Assembly (NCBI RefSeq): GCF_027594865.1
Contig: NZ_CP089391.1
Location: 7,656,501 to 7,720,500, forward strand
Direction of reading: 5' to 3'
DNA from: Bradyrhizobium xenonodulans
GTDB lineage: Bacteria > Pseudomonadota > Alphaproteobacteria > Rhizobiales > Xanthobacteraceae
Length of the DNA stretch: 64,000 nt
Part shown: piece by piece, positions 50,706 through 60,208 of the stretch
How the letters are laid out: each line of letters starts with the position of its first letter
How positions within the stretch are numbered: position 1 is the stretch's first letter
Position numbers and translations under genes: made by a program
Notes under the pieces: model-generated
Database searches by the model: none
What the model was told of the DNA's origin: nothing
Seen by the model: the letters and a program-made list of their open reading frames with translations, nothing else

Positions 50706-51716
50706 ATGCAGTACCGCCAGCTCGGCCGCAGCGGCCTGAAAGTATCGCCGATCTGTCTGGGCAGCATGATGTTCGGCGGGCCGACCGATGAGGCCGCATC
50801 GAAGCGGATCATCGACAAGGCGCATGGGGCCGGAATCAACTTCATCGACACCGCGGACGCCTATTCGAAAGGCGCCTCCGAAGAGGTCGTCGGCCGCGCC
50901 ATCGCCGGCAACCGCCACGCCTGGGTGCTCGCGACGAAGCTTGCAAACCCCATGGGTAACGATCCCAATCGCGTCGGCCTGTCGCGGCGCTGGGTGCTGC
51001 AGGCCGCCGACGAGAGCCTGAAACGGCTCGGCACCGACCACATCGACATCTATTATCTGCACAAGGAAGACCATGCGACGCCGCTGGAGGAGACGGTGCG
51101 CGCGATGGGCGATCTGATCCGTGCGGGCAAGGTGCGCTATTTCGGCGTCTCAAACTACCGCGCCTGGCGCGTCGCCGAAATCTGCAACATCTGCGACCGG
51201 CTCGGCATCGACCGACCGGTGGTGAGCCAGCCTTATTACAACGCCATGAACCGCATGCCCGAGGTCGAGCATTTTCCGGCCTGCTCTTACTACGGCCTTG
51301 GCATCGTGCCCTATAGCCCGCTGGCGCGCGGCGTGCTCACCGGCAAGTACAAGCCGGATGCCGCCCCGGACAAGGAGACGCGCGCGGGCCGCAACGACAC
51401 CCGCATGATGCAGACCGAATGGCGGCCGGAATCGCTCAAGCTCGCCCAGGAGATCAAGACTCACGCCGAGAAGAAAGGCATCACCGCCGGCCAGTTCGCC
51501 GTCGCCTGGGTGCTGAACTCCGCCTTCGTCTCCTCGATCGTCGCAGGTCCCCGCACCGAGGAGCAGTGGGACGGCTACATCAGCGCGCCCGACTATCGCT
51601 TCACCGCCGATGACGAAGCGCTGATCGACCGGCTGGTCGTGCCGGGCCATCCCTCGACGCCGGGCTACAACGACCCGGCCTATCCGATCGAAGGACGCCG
51701 CGCGCGGACGATTTGA
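50706..51716 (+). CDS. Aldo/keto reductase
   Basis: 336 residues. MQYRQLGRSGLKVSPICLGSMMFGG is the AKR start; catalytic residues are in FIDTADAYSKG (Asp, Tyr), ATKLANPMG (Lys) and DIYYLHKEDHATPL (His). The closest type is the Tas/YghZ-like AKR. GAGGAAA precedes the ATG at 50706. First gene of a run AKR, TPR protein, CoA-transferase A and B, with gaps of 13, 33 and -1 bases, so probably one operon. Substrate unknown. Confidence 0.88.
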   Translation: MQYRQLGRSGLKVSPICLGSMMFGGPTDEAASKRIIDKAHGAGINFIDTADAYSKGASEEVVGRAIAGNRHAWVLATKLANPMGNDPNRVGLSRRWVLQAADESLKRLGTDHIDIYYLHKEDHATPLEETVRAMGDLIRAGKVRYFGVSNYRAWRVAEICNICDRLGIDRPVVSQPYYNAMNRMPEVEHFPACSYYGLGIVPYSPLARGVLTGKYKPDAAPDKETRAGRNDTRMMQTEWRPESLKLAQEIKTHAEKKGITAGQFAVAWVLNSAFVSSIVAGPRTEEQWDGYISAPDYRFTADDEALIDRLVVPGHPSTPGYNDPAYPIEGRRARTI

Positions 51717-51729
51717 GAGGGAGACGACG

Positions 51730-53043
51730 ATGCCTCACGAAGACCGCTACGGCCTGCCGCTCTCCACTTTTTCAGACGAGGCGGCCTCCGCCTATCGCGA
51801 GGGCGTCGACCTCATGCTCGCGGGCTGGACCCGCACGGCGGAGACGCTGGAACGCGCGATCGCGGCCGACCCGGATTTCGCGCTTCCGCACATTGCCCGC
51901 GCCCGCGTGCATGCGTTCTACCAGCAGGGCGATCTCGCACGAAGCAAGGCGGCGATGGCGCGCGAGCTCGTCGCCAGGCGCGGCACCGAGCGCGAGCGCT
52001 CCCATGTCGAGACGCTGGCGCTGGCCATCGAGGGCCGGCTCCCCGAAGCGACCGCATCGACGCTGAAGCACGTCGAGGCCTGGCCACGCGATGCCGTCGT
52101 GCTGTCGCTGCCGCTCGGCGCCTTCGGCCTGTTCGCCTTCTCAGGCATGGCCGATCACGACCGCGCGCGGCATGAGCTGTGCGAGCGCATCGCGCAGCAT
52201 TATGGCGAGGACTGGTGGTTCCTCACCATGTCCGGCTGGGCCATGACCGAGAACGGCGACGTCGCGCGCGGCCGCGCCGTCACCGAGCGCGGTTTTGACC
52301 TGCGCCGGGCGAACGCGCATGCCGCCCACGCCGTGCTGCATGCGATGTTCGAGGACGGCTCGATCGAAGCGGCCGACCGCCTCGTCGACGAATGGATTCC
52401 GACCTACGACCGCGCAGGGATTCTGCACGGCCATATCCGCTGGCATCAGGCGCTCGGCGCCCTCGAGCATGGCGATGCGGCGCGGGCGCTTGCGATCTAT
52501 GCCGACGTGCTCCAGCCTTCCGCCACGCAGGCGCCGCCGCTCAACGTCGTCACCGACGCCGCCTCGCTGCTCTGGCGCCTGTCGGCGTACGGCCACGCGG
52601 TCCCGAAGGCGCTCTGGCTCGATGCCGACGCTGCCGCGCAAAAGCTGTTTCCGAAATCGAGCCTGGCCTTCGCCGACGTTCACATGGCGCTGTTCGCGGC
52701 GGCGACGCAAAACCGCGAGGCGCTGGCCGCGCGGCTTGCCGTGATCGAGCAGCGGCTCGGCGACGGCAAGCTGCCGGCCGGCCCCGTGGTGCCGGCGATC
52801 TGCCGCGCGCTCGCAGCCTTTGCCGATGAGGATTACGCCTCATGCGTGCAAACGCTGGCGCCTGTCCTCGAGGAGGTGGTGCGCATCGGCGGCAGCCACG
52901 CCCAGCGCGAGCTGATCGAGGACACTTTTATCGTTGCCCTGATGCGCGGCGGCGAGTTGCCGCGCGCCCGCACCTTGCTCGATGCCCGTCTGCACCGCCG
53001 ACCCTCCCTTCGCGATACGCGCTGGCAGGCGACGACGGCCTGA
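51730..53043 (+). CDS. TPR-repeat protein (TTC38-like)
   Basis: 437 residues, soluble, wholly helical. EAASAYREGVDLMLAGWTRTAETLERAIAADPDFALPH is a TPR pair; later pairs lie around 125-250 (MTENGDVARGRAVTERGFDL) and 330-430. The architecture follows the TTC38 family, whose biochemical role is unproven. GGGAGACG precedes the ATG. It sits inside the AKR/CoA-transferase operon and may scaffold those enzymes, which is inference. Confidence 0.82.
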   Translation: MPHEDRYGLPLSTFSDEAASAYREGVDLMLAGWTRTAETLERAIAADPDFALPHIARARVHAFYQQGDLARSKAAMARELVARRGTERERSHVETLALAIEGRLPEATASTLKHVEAWPRDAVVLSLPLGAFGLFAFSGMADHDRARHELCERIAQHYGEDWWFLTMSGWAMTENGDVARGRAVTERGFDLRRANAHAAHAVLHAMFEDGSIEAADRLVDEWIPTYDRAGILHGHIRWHQALGALEHGDAARALAIYADVLQPSATQAPPLNVVTDAASLLWRLSAYGHAVPKALWLDADAAAQKLFPKSSLAFADVHMALFAAATQNREALAARLAVIEQRLGDGKLPAGPVVPAICRALAAFADEDYASCVQTLAPVLEEVVRIGGSHAQRELIEDTFIVALMRGGELPRARTLLDARLHRRPSLRDTRWQATTA

Positions 53044-53076
53044 GGCAGGATGAGGAAAACAGACGGGAGGATGCCC

Positions 53077-53895
53077 ATGACCGAGATCGTTGCGCTGGAG
53101 GCGCTGGTCGCGCGCATTGCGCCGAGGCAATCGCTGGCCATTCCCGTCGACAGCTCCGGCGTCGCGATGGCGGCGACCGCGGCGCTGTTAGAGGCCGGTA
53201 TCCGTGATCTCGGCCTGATCTGCGTGCCGGTCTCCGGCCTCCAGGCCGATCTCCTGATCGGCGCCGGCGCCATCGCCTCGCTCGAAACCAGCGCGGTGTC
53301 GCTGGGCGAGGCCGGCGCCGCGCCACGCTTCGTATCGGGCGTCAAGAGCGGTGCCTTCACGTTACGCGACTCCACCTGTCCCGCGATCTTCGCCGGCCTG
53401 CTCGCCGCGCAGAAGGGCGTGCCGTTCATGCCGATCGCCGGCATCATCGGCAGCGATCTCCTCAACGTGCGGCCGGACTGGCGGGTGATCGACAGCCCGG
53501 TCGGCGAGGCGCGCAAGGTGGTCGTGGTGCCCGCGATCTCGCCTGACGTCGCGCTGTTTCATGCGCCCGAGGCCGACCGCGCCGGCAATGTCCGCATCGG
53601 CCGCCACCGCGAGCTCGCCAACCTCGCCTATGCCGCCAAGCGCACGCTGGTCACCGTGGAACGCATCGTCGACCGCAATCTGCTGGACACGGAAGACTCG
53701 GCCGCCGGCGTGCTGCCCTCGCTCTATGTCGACACCATCGCAGTCGCCGCGCGCGGCGCCTGGCCGCTGGCGCTGTGGGACGAATATCCGGCCGACGAAG
53801 CCGAGGTCGCACGCTATGCGGCGATGGCACGCAGCGAGGACGGCTTTCGCGCCTATCTCTCGGCTTTCCTGTCGCATCGCAAGCAGGCGGCCTGA
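53077..53895 (+). CDS. CoA transferase, alpha-type subunit
   Basis: 272 residues of family-I CoA-transferase type (glutaconate/IpdA-like): the N-terminal Rossmann-like half contains SLAIPVDSSGVAMAATAALLEAGIRDLGLICVPV, and the latter half VVVVPAISPDVALFHAPEADRAGNVRIG. The catalytic Glu of the family is normally on the beta-type subunit. GGGAGG lies six bases before the ATG at 53077. The stop overlaps the start of the beta gene (TGATG), indicating a stoichiometric pair. Confidence 0.82.
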   Translation: MTEIVALEALVARIAPRQSLAIPVDSSGVAMAATAALLEAGIRDLGLICVPVSGLQADLLIGAGAIASLETSAVSLGEAGAAPRFVSGVKSGAFTLRDSTCPAIFAGLLAAQKGVPFMPIAGIIGSDLLNVRPDWRVIDSPVGEARKVVVVPAISPDVALFHAPEADRAGNVRIGRHRELANLAYAAKRTLVTVERIVDRNLLDTEDSAAGVLPSLYVDTIAVAARGAWPLALWDEYPADEAEVARYAAMARSEDGFRAYLSAFLSHRKQAA

Positions 53896-54638
53896 TGTCG
53901 ACTGAGCGCGAACGGCGCGAAATCCTGATCGCCACCATTGCCGACCTGCTCGATGGCATCCGTCACGTCGCGGTCGGCGCGTCATCGCCGATCCCCGCGG
54001 CAGGCGCGATGCTGCTGCGCGCGCGCAACGAACGCGACGGCAAGCCGCCGGTGCGCATCTCGATCCTGGGATCGCAGAAGCATAATTTCTTCACCAATGG
54101 CGGCATCGAGCTGTTCGACTGCGCGGCGCAAGGCCGGGTCGACGCCTTCTTTCTCGGCGGCGGCCAGATCGACGGCGAAGGCAACATCAACCTGGTCGGC
54201 ACCGGCGATTATCCCACCAGCAGCGTGCGCTGGCCCGGCTCGTTCGGTTCAGCCTATCTCTATCATCTCATTCCGCGCGTGATCCTGTTTCGCGAGGAGC
54301 ACACCCCGCGCGTGCTGGTGCCGAAGGCCGATTTCGTCAGCGCGCGGGCGATCACGCCGGACGTCCCACGGCGGGGCGGACCGCATGCGCTCCTGACCAA
54401 CATGGCGCTGTTCGACTTCAATCGTGAGGTGGGCGGCTTCTCCCTGCGCTCGGTCCACCCGCCCTTCACCCCGGCCGACATCCGGGACAATACCGGCTTC
54501 GACTATGCCGAGCCGGAGGCGGTGCGCGAAACGCAACGGCCCGACGCCGCGACCCTGGCGCTGCTGCGCGGCAAAGTTCTCGACGAACTCGCTGAGACTT
54601 ACCCGGCATTTGCGCGGACCATGAAGCAGGCCGCGTAA
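53895..54638 (+). CDS. CoA transferase, beta-type subunit
   Basis: 247 residues. SSPIPAAGAMLLRARNERDG, LGSQKHNFFTNGGIELFDCAAQGRVDAFFLGGGQIDGEGNINLVG and RWPGSFGSAYLYHL follow beta subunits such as GctB and IpdB. No S-E-N-G box is seen; in GctB-type subunits the active Glu lies in an E-N/S-G context, and GGIELF is the nearest, so an IpdB-like ring-hydrolase role is possible. Overlaps the alpha gene by one base. Substrate unknown, likely an aromatic- or terpene-derived acyl-CoA. Confidence 0.82.
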   Translation: MSTERERREILIATIADLLDGIRHVAVGASSPIPAAGAMLLRARNERDGKPPVRISILGSQKHNFFTNGGIELFDCAAQGRVDAFFLGGGQIDGEGNINLVGTGDYPTSSVRWPGSFGSAYLYHLIPRVILFREEHTPRVLVPKADFVSARAITPDVPRRGGPHALLTNMALFDFNREVGGFSLRSVHPPFTPADIRDNTGFDYAEPEAVRETQRPDAATLALLRGKVLDELAETYPAFARTMKQAA

Positions 54639-54841
54639 TGCTCGGCTCTGCCACGAAAAAAACATCGGCCTGGCAGCAAGTGCCTGCTAGGACGGGATGG
54701 GCGATCGGGGGCTAATCGCCGATGGGTGGTGCGGTGGTATTCCAGGCGGGCTTGGCGAAGCAAACGGGATCGCAACCAATTTGCGGTTCGATGGTTATTG
54801 GACGGACCTTTTCCGTGGCCCCCTGGCACGCGAGCCCCAAG

Positions 54842-55417
54842 ATGCGCCTCCGCCGACCGGTTCTGGCTGCAACCCTCATTGCTCTCGCAAGTCCTTGTTT
54901 TGCCGAGACTTCCGCCCCGATCCCGGTCAACAATCCGCCCCAGCAAAATGCCTTCATCGACCTGCTGGCGCTGATGTCCGGCCGCTGCAAGACGCTGAAG
55001 GTCGCCGGGCGCACCTACGCCTGCAAGACGGTGGCCTACGCCCATGGCGACAAGGGCCGGGTCAATTTCGCGGTCGCCGTCGACGATCCCTCAGACGCGA
55101 ACCACGTCGTGTCGTTCTCGGGCGAGAACGGCAAGCGCGCCGACGACAATTCCTACGAGCTGCCGATCGACCGCATGCTGCTCAATTCCAAGGACCGGCC
55201 CAAGATCGACGGCCTGCCGGTGCCGGCCGAGCAAGCCTCCACCGGCATCTGCCGCCAGACCGGCAATTTCGCCGCCAGGAAGGTGAACGACGTCACCTGC
55301 TCGGCGACCGACAGCGAGGGCCGCAGCTACGAGCTGCTGTTCGTCTCCGACGGCAAGCCGGTCAGCGTCCGCCGCATCCGGCAATCCTCGCCGTCGATCC
55401 AGGACCCGTTCAAGTAG
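54842..55417 (+). CDS. Exported protein of unknown function
   Basis: 191 residues, beginning at the ATG at 54842, which gives a clean signal peptide (MRLRRPVLAATLIALASPCFA). The mature part contains Cys pairs (SGRCKTLKVAGRTYACK; TGICRQTGNF...VTCSATDSEG) suited to disulfides and is otherwise beta-rich. The frame is open 120 bases further upstream but without a signal peptide. No strong ribosome-binding site. Convergent with the oleate hydratase gene. Not a family I recognise. Confidence 0.7.
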   Translation: MRLRRPVLAATLIALASPCFAETSAPIPVNNPPQQNAFIDLLALMSGRCKTLKVAGRTYACKTVAYAHGDKGRVNFAVAVDDPSDANHVVSFSGENGKRADDNSYELPIDRMLLNSKDRPKIDGLPVPAEQASTGICRQTGNFAARKVNDVTCSATDSEGRSYELLFVSDGKPVSVRRIRQSSPSIQDPFK

Positions 55418-55426
55418 CGGCATCGC

Positions 55427-56986
55427 TCACGCGAACGCCTTCTCCAGCGTCGCGAAGATCACCGCGAGCGATTTGTCGTGACGGGTCACCGGCGGTACCG
55501 GCCGATCGACCTTCATGAGCTGATAGACCGCCATCTGCGCGGCGCGCACCGAATATTCGACGGTGAACACGACGTCATCCGGGATCTCGACGAACTGGCT
55601 GACGAAGGCGAGATTGATCGCGTTCTTCGGCACCGGCAGCGGCCGGTCGGTTGCCGTGCGCGGCATGAACATGCTGGTGATGTAGGGCATGCGGCAGGGA
55701 ATGCAGGTCGCATCCTCGAACACGGCGGCATCGAAATTCAGGTGGCCGCAGAGCTCCTTCAGGATATCGGCACCGCCGCACTCCGATATCGGCTTCGGCA
55801 CGAAATTGCCGACGCGGTCCGGATGGAGCGCGTAGCCCCAGAACACCTGCACGTCCTTCGGCTGGCCCGTGAAATGCGGCTGGTGATACAGCACGACCGA
55901 CATCAGCCAGTTGGAATCCTTGAACGTGACGAGTCCGCCGGTACCGGCCCTGTTGCCGGAGAACGCTTCCATCTGGTCGAAGAAGCGCGGGTCGCGGCAG
56001 GTGACGGTGAAGGACAGCCAGTACGATTCGGGAATCGAGGCGTTGAACGCCGCCGGATTGCCGAATTCGGGACGTCCCTTTGCGATGCTTTCCCAGAGCG
56101 CCCAGCCCCGGCTGTCTTTCTTGGTCAGGCGCGGAGCCGGCTCCGTCATGGAGCCGAGGCTCGACGCGTCGGTCATCGAGCCGTTCTGGAAGAACACGAG
56201 ATCGCCATCCTCGAGCCGGACGTTGGCGGTGCGGCCATCGCGGTCGAGCGTGAGCTGGCGCACGCGCACACGCCCGCCCTCGTCTTCGATCATCATGTCG
56301 GTGACACCCGTGCCGCGCACGAACTGCACGCCCTGCCGCTTCAGCCAGTCGGCAAGCGGCCGCACGATCGCGTCATACTGATTGTAGACGGTGCGCTTGA
56401 CGCCGGCGAGGGTCTCGATGCGCGGGAATTCGTTCATGAAGCGGTGCAGATAACGCTTCAGCTCGACCGCGCTGTGCCAGGGCTGGAAGGCGAAGGTGGT
56501 CTGCCACATGTACCAGAAATTGGATTCGAAGAATTTTGGCGACAGCCAGTCGGTGATGCGGCTGTTGCCGAGCGTCTCCTCCGAGGCCTCGGTGAGCCGC
56601 AGCAGCTCCAGCCGGTCGCGCGCGGAGAAGCCCATATGCGAGACGTCGACCTTGAAGCGGTTGCGATCGACCAGCCGCGCCTTCGAATGCGCGGGGTTTT
56701 CAAGATTGAACGCGATGGTCTCTTCGCGCACGCTCAGACCAGGACGTTCGAGCGAGGGGATGGTCGAGAGCAGATCCCAGGTGCATTCGTAGTGATCGGT
56801 GGTGAGCATGCGCCCGCCGCGCAGCGAATAGGCGCCGTTTGCGAGCAGCGCGCCGTCGAGGCTGCCGCCGACCAGCGGCTGCGCCTCGTAGATCACGATG
56901 TCGCGCCCCGGCAGCTTTGCGTCGCGGATCAGGAACGCCGCGCCGGCGAGCGATCCAACGCCGCCGCCGATGAAATACGCCTTCAT
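55427..56986 (-). CDS. ohyA: Oleate hydratase
   Basis: 519 residues. MKAYFIGGGVGSLAGAAFLIRD is the FAD-binding start, and YEAQPLVGGSLDGA, RGGRMLTTDHYECTWDLLSTIPSLE and SESTxx-like FNLENPAHSKARL belong to the myosin-cross-reactive-antigen/oleate-hydratase family. It adds water to cis-9 double bonds of unsaturated fatty acids, using FAD structurally. GAGGCAAGA precedes the ATG at 56986. Lies 94 bases downstream of a long-chain acyl-CoA ligase on the same strand, so both act on fatty acids. Confidence 0.9.
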   Translation of the reverse strand: MKAYFIGGGVGSLAGAAFLIRDAKLPGRDIVIYEAQPLVGGSLDGALLANGAYSLRGGRMLTTDHYECTWDLLSTIPSLERPGLSVREETIAFNLENPAHSKARLVDRNRFKVDVSHMGFSARDRLELLRLTEASEETLGNSRITDWLSPKFFESNFWYMWQTTFAFQPWHSAVELKRYLHRFMNEFPRIETLAGVKRTVYNQYDAIVRPLADWLKRQGVQFVRGTGVTDMMIEDEGGRVRVRQLTLDRDGRTANVRLEDGDLVFFQNGSMTDASSLGSMTEPAPRLTKKDSRGWALWESIAKGRPEFGNPAAFNASIPESYWLSFTVTCRDPRFFDQMEAFSGNRAGTGGLVTFKDSNWLMSVVLYHQPHFTGQPKDVQVFWGYALHPDRVGNFVPKPISECGGADILKELCGHLNFDAAVFEDATCIPCRMPYITSMFMPRTATDRPLPVPKNAINLAFVSQFVEIPDDVVFTVEYSVRAAQMAVYQLMKVDRPVPPVTRHDKSLAVIFATLEKAFA

Positions 56987-57080
56987 GTCTTGCCTCGATT
57001 GCAATTTGAATTTCGCGGCGACATTGCATCGGCGTGCGGGGGCCGAAGTTGCGCTGGATCAAGCGCGGGGAGGGGCAAAA

Positions 57081-58904
57081 TCACGTCGACGTTATCGCCG
57101 CCTTCTTCTTCGCATAGATCTGTTCGATCTCGTCCGCGAAGCGGTGTTCGAGCGCAGGACGCTTGTTTTTCAAGGTCGGCGTCAGCAGCCCTGCGGCGAT
57201 GGTCCATGGCTCCATCGTCCACCACACCGCGCGCGGCGTCGCGTAGGACGGATAGGCCTTCACCGCCGTCGCGATTCTGGCGAGCAGCGCGGCGCGCGTC
57301 TCGGCCTCGCCCTGCTTGCCGGCCGCCGCGAGCCGTTCTTTCTCCTGCACCCAGGCTCTTGCGTTGAGCACGACCAGCGCGGTGAGGAAGGGGCGCTGCT
57401 CGCCGACCACCAGGGCCTGCTCGAAGAGGGGATCGGCGAGGATCGCGGTCTCCAGGTCCACCGGCGCGATCTTCTCGCCGGTGGACGTCACGAGGATGTC
57501 CTTGATACGGCCGGTGATGGTTATGCGCCCGTTCTCGATGCGGGCCTGGTCGCCGGTGCGCAGCCAGCCGTCGGCGTCCTTGACGCGGCGCGTCTCCTCC
57601 GCCTTGTGCCAATAGCCGAGCATGACGCTGGGCCCGCGCACCAGCAGCTCGTCGTTCTCACCCAGCCTGACCTCGATGCCGTCGAGGACATGGCCGACCG
57701 AATGCGGATCGTTGTCCTCAGCGGTGTTGACGGAGACCACCGGCGAGGTCTCGGTCATGCCGTAGCCCTGGAGGATGTCGAGCCCGAGTGCAAGAAACAG
57801 GCGAATGACGGGCCCGGCGATCGGCGCACCGCCGGAGACCGCGACGCGCAGGCGGCCACCGAACTGCGCCAGCACCTTGTCGGCAACGAGCCGCTTGAGC
57901 AGCGGCCAGGCCAGCCGATCGAGCAGCGACGGCACCCCGTGCCCCTGTCGCGCGTCGAAACGCCGCCCGCCGACGGCGATCGTGAGGTCGAGCAGCGCGC
58001 GTTCGGTGCTCCCGGCCGAGGCGCGATGCTGCATGATCAGCGCGTAGACGCGCTCATAAATCCGCGGCACCGAGATCAGCACCGTCGGCCGCACATGTCT
58101 CAGATCCTCCGCGAGCTGCGGCACCGAGCGCGCATGGGCAACGCAGGCCCCGGCCGCGATCGGATAGTAATAGCCGCCGGTGCGCTCGAACGTATGCGAG
58201 AGCGGCAGGAAGGACAGGAATACGTCGTCCGGCGCCGCCGCGATGCGCCGCGCGATCGCCTTCACGTTGGCGACGATGTTGTCATGCGACAGCATCACGC
58301 CCTTCGGCCGCCCGGTCGTGCCCGAGGTGTAGACGATGGCCGCGAGATCGTCAGGTTTCAGCGCGAGGTCAGGCAACGGTGCCGCCGCCGGTGCTGCCGC
58401 GAGCCATTGATCGAGCGCGACGACGCGCGCGTCGGCCGGCACCGGCCCGGCTCCATCCGCGCAGACGATCCGCTCGAGACGGTCGAGCGGTTGACCGGTG
58501 GCACCGATCGTCTGCCAGCGCTCCAGCGAATCCACAAACAGCAGGCGCGCGCCGGAATCGGCGAGGATGTAGGCGATGCTGTCGGGATTGTCGACGGCAT
58601 GCATCGGCACCGGCACCAGACCGCGCGACAGCGCCGCCTGGTCCATTGCGACATGCGCAATGCCGTTCGGCATCAGGATGGCAACGCGCTCGCCGGGCGC
58701 GAAGTCGTCCGCGGCCAGCGCCCGGCGCCACAGCTCGAATTCCGCATCGATCTCCTGCCAGGACTGGCCGACCCAGCGCCCGGCCGCGGAATCGAAATGG
58801 CGATAGGCTTCGGCGGCCGGCGTCGCACGGATGCGCCAGCGCAAGAGCTCCGGCAGCGTCCTCACCTCGGCGAGCCCATGCGGTTGACTTGTCGGCTCTG
58901 GCAT
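57081..58904 (-). CDS. Long-chain acyl-CoA synthetase
   Basis: 607 residues, the long bacterial FadD/ACSL form. P-loop YTSGTTGRPKGVMLSH, GYGMTETSPVVSVN, GWLRTGDQARIENGRITITGRIKDILVTSTGEKIAP, and a C-terminal TPTLKNKRPALEHRF region. AAGGA precedes the ATG at 58904, followed by SQPHGLAEVRTLPELLRWR. It activates long-chain fatty acids; next to an oleate hydratase it may convert hydroxy-stearate or oleate to CoA esters. Divergent from DUF3088. Confidence 0.9.
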   Translation of the reverse strand: MPEPTSQPHGLAEVRTLPELLRWRIRATPAAEAYRHFDSAAGRWVGQSWQEIDAEFELWRRALAADDFAPGERVAILMPNGIAHVAMDQAALSRGLVPVPMHAVDNPDSIAYILADSGARLLFVDSLERWQTIGATGQPLDRLERIVCADGAGPVPADARVVALDQWLAAAPAAAPLPDLALKPDDLAAIVYTSGTTGRPKGVMLSHDNIVANVKAIARRIAAAPDDVFLSFLPLSHTFERTGGYYYPIAAGACVAHARSVPQLAEDLRHVRPTVLISVPRIYERVYALIMQHRASAGSTERALLDLTIAVGGRRFDARQGHGVPSLLDRLAWPLLKRLVADKVLAQFGGRLRVAVSGGAPIAGPVIRLFLALGLDILQGYGMTETSPVVSVNTAEDNDPHSVGHVLDGIEVRLGENDELLVRGPSVMLGYWHKAEETRRVKDADGWLRTGDQARIENGRITITGRIKDILVTSTGEKIAPVDLETAILADPLFEQALVVGEQRPFLTALVVLNARAWVQEKERLAAAGKQGEAETRAALLARIATAVKAYPSYATPRAVWWTMEPWTIAAGLLTPTLKNKRPALEHRFADEIEQIYAKKKAAITST

Positions 58905-59012
58905 GGCGTCCTTTCGCGGCCTGATCGATTCCCAATCTGGGGCGTCGATACTAGGCCGGCCAGTCCTTGTCGCCTTGATCCTCAGCAAGGTGGCCATGCT
59001 TCGGAGCGCCCC

Positions 59013-59360
59013 ATGACGCGCGACCGCCTGTTTCTGCTGCGCCCCGGTTTCGAGGACCCGGCCTATCCGGGCCGGCGCTTCTATTGCTGGCATTGCGCGC
59101 TGATCGAAGGCGTGCTCGCCTCGTTTCCAGCGTTGGCCGAAAAGCTCGATGTCGAGCGCATCGCATGGCCAAGGCCACGGCAGGAGGTGATCGCGCTCGT
59201 CGGCGAGGCGAACCAGTCGCTGCCGCTGCTCGTGCTGGCCAAGGGAGCAACCTCGCCGCACCAGACCGGCAGCCATCAGGGACGCGCGTTCATCGTCGAC
59301 AAGGACGCGATCCTCGCCGCGCTCTCCGAACGCCACGGCTATCCCGACCCGCATCCGTAA
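59013..59360 (+). CDS. DUF3088 family protein
   Basis: 115 residues. MTRDRLFLLRPGFEDPAYPGRRFYCWHCALIEGVLASFP with CWHC is the DUF3088 start; the LVLAKGATSP block is the second conserved stretch. Small, cytosolic, thioredoxin-like fold suspected in the family, role unknown. GGAG precedes the ATG at 59013. It sits alone between divergent acyl-CoA ligase and the cysteine hydrolase. Confidence 0.85.
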   Translation: MTRDRLFLLRPGFEDPAYPGRRFYCWHCALIEGVLASFPALAEKLDVERIAWPRPRQEVIALVGEANQSLPLLVLAKGATSPHQTGSHQGRAFIVDKDAILAALSERHGYPDPHP

Positions 59361-59475
59361 CGTACGGCACTCGCACACCTCTCGTGACCCGTCTCGAAAC
59401 GAGGGAAAAAGGGCATTGCCTGCGCAGACACGCCTCGCATACTCGTCTCGACAAAGTTCCTGAGAGCCACCGTTC

Positions 59476-60045
59476 ATGCCCGGCCCCCTCCCCGCCCTCA
59501 TCGTCGTCGACGTCCAGAGCGCGTTCGACGAATGGGAGGCGGCGGGCAAGCGGCGCAACAATCCGGATGCGGTGGCGCGCATCGCCGATCTGCTCAAGGC
59601 GTTCAGGACGCGCGGCGCGCCGATCTTCCACATCCGCCACGAGGGCACCAGGCCGACCTCGTCATTCCTGCCGGAAAACTCCGGCTACGCGGTCAAGGAC
59701 GAGGCGCGCGAAGAGCCGGGTGAACCCGTGATCGTCAAGCGCGTCAACAGCGCCTTCATCGGCACCGATCTCGAACAGCGCCTGCGCGCAGGCAACATCA
59801 CGACGCTCGTGATCTGCGGCGCCACCACCAATCATTGCGTGGAGACGACGACGCGGATGGCCGGCAATCTCGGTTTCGACGCGAGCCTCGTGCGCGATGC
59901 GACCTGGACCTTCGACCGCATCGGACTCGATGGCGACCAGCATTCGGCCGAAGCAATCCATGCGATGACGCTGTCGAATCTCAACGGCGAATTCGCGCGC
60001 ATCGTCACCGCCGATGACGTGATCGCATCATTCGCGGCAGAGTGA
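59476..60045 (+). CDS. Isochorismatase-family cysteine hydrolase
   Basis: 189 residues with the family triad: Asp12 (VVDVQSAF), Lys88 (VIVKRVNSAF) and Cys121 (GATTNHCVETTTRMAG), plus the cis-peptide GATT. It is of the nicotinamidase/ureidoacrylate group rather than true isochorismatase. CCTGAGAG is the only purine-rich sequence before the ATG. Substrate unknown. Confidence 0.87.
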   Translation: MPGPLPALIVVDVQSAFDEWEAAGKRRNNPDAVARIADLLKAFRTRGAPIFHIRHEGTRPTSSFLPENSGYAVKDEAREEPGEPVIVKRVNSAFIGTDLEQRLRAGNITTLVICGATTNHCVETTTRMAGNLGFDASLVRDATWTFDRIGLDGDQHSAEAIHAMTLSNLNGEFARIVTADDVIASFAAE

Positions 60046-60154
60046 TGGCGGCAATGCGATCGATACCGATGCTGCGACAATAAATCTCACGCCGCACGCG
60101 CATTCGCACGAATCGGATGCGGCGCGCTGCGTCGTTTCGACGCCGCACTGGGCC

Positions 60155-60179
60155 GGAACGCAGCCAGCACCCATGTGTT
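60155..60179 (+). promoter_or_regulatory. EcfG-like promoter
   Basis: GGAAC (60155-60159), 16 bases, TGTT (60176-60179): -35 perfect, -10 with the first C changed. It lies 30 bases before the ATG of the His-rich exported protein, the same distance as at 12194. Confidence 0.55.
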
Positions 60180-60208
60180 GTCACACGACATTCAACTGGA
60201 GTGATGAC

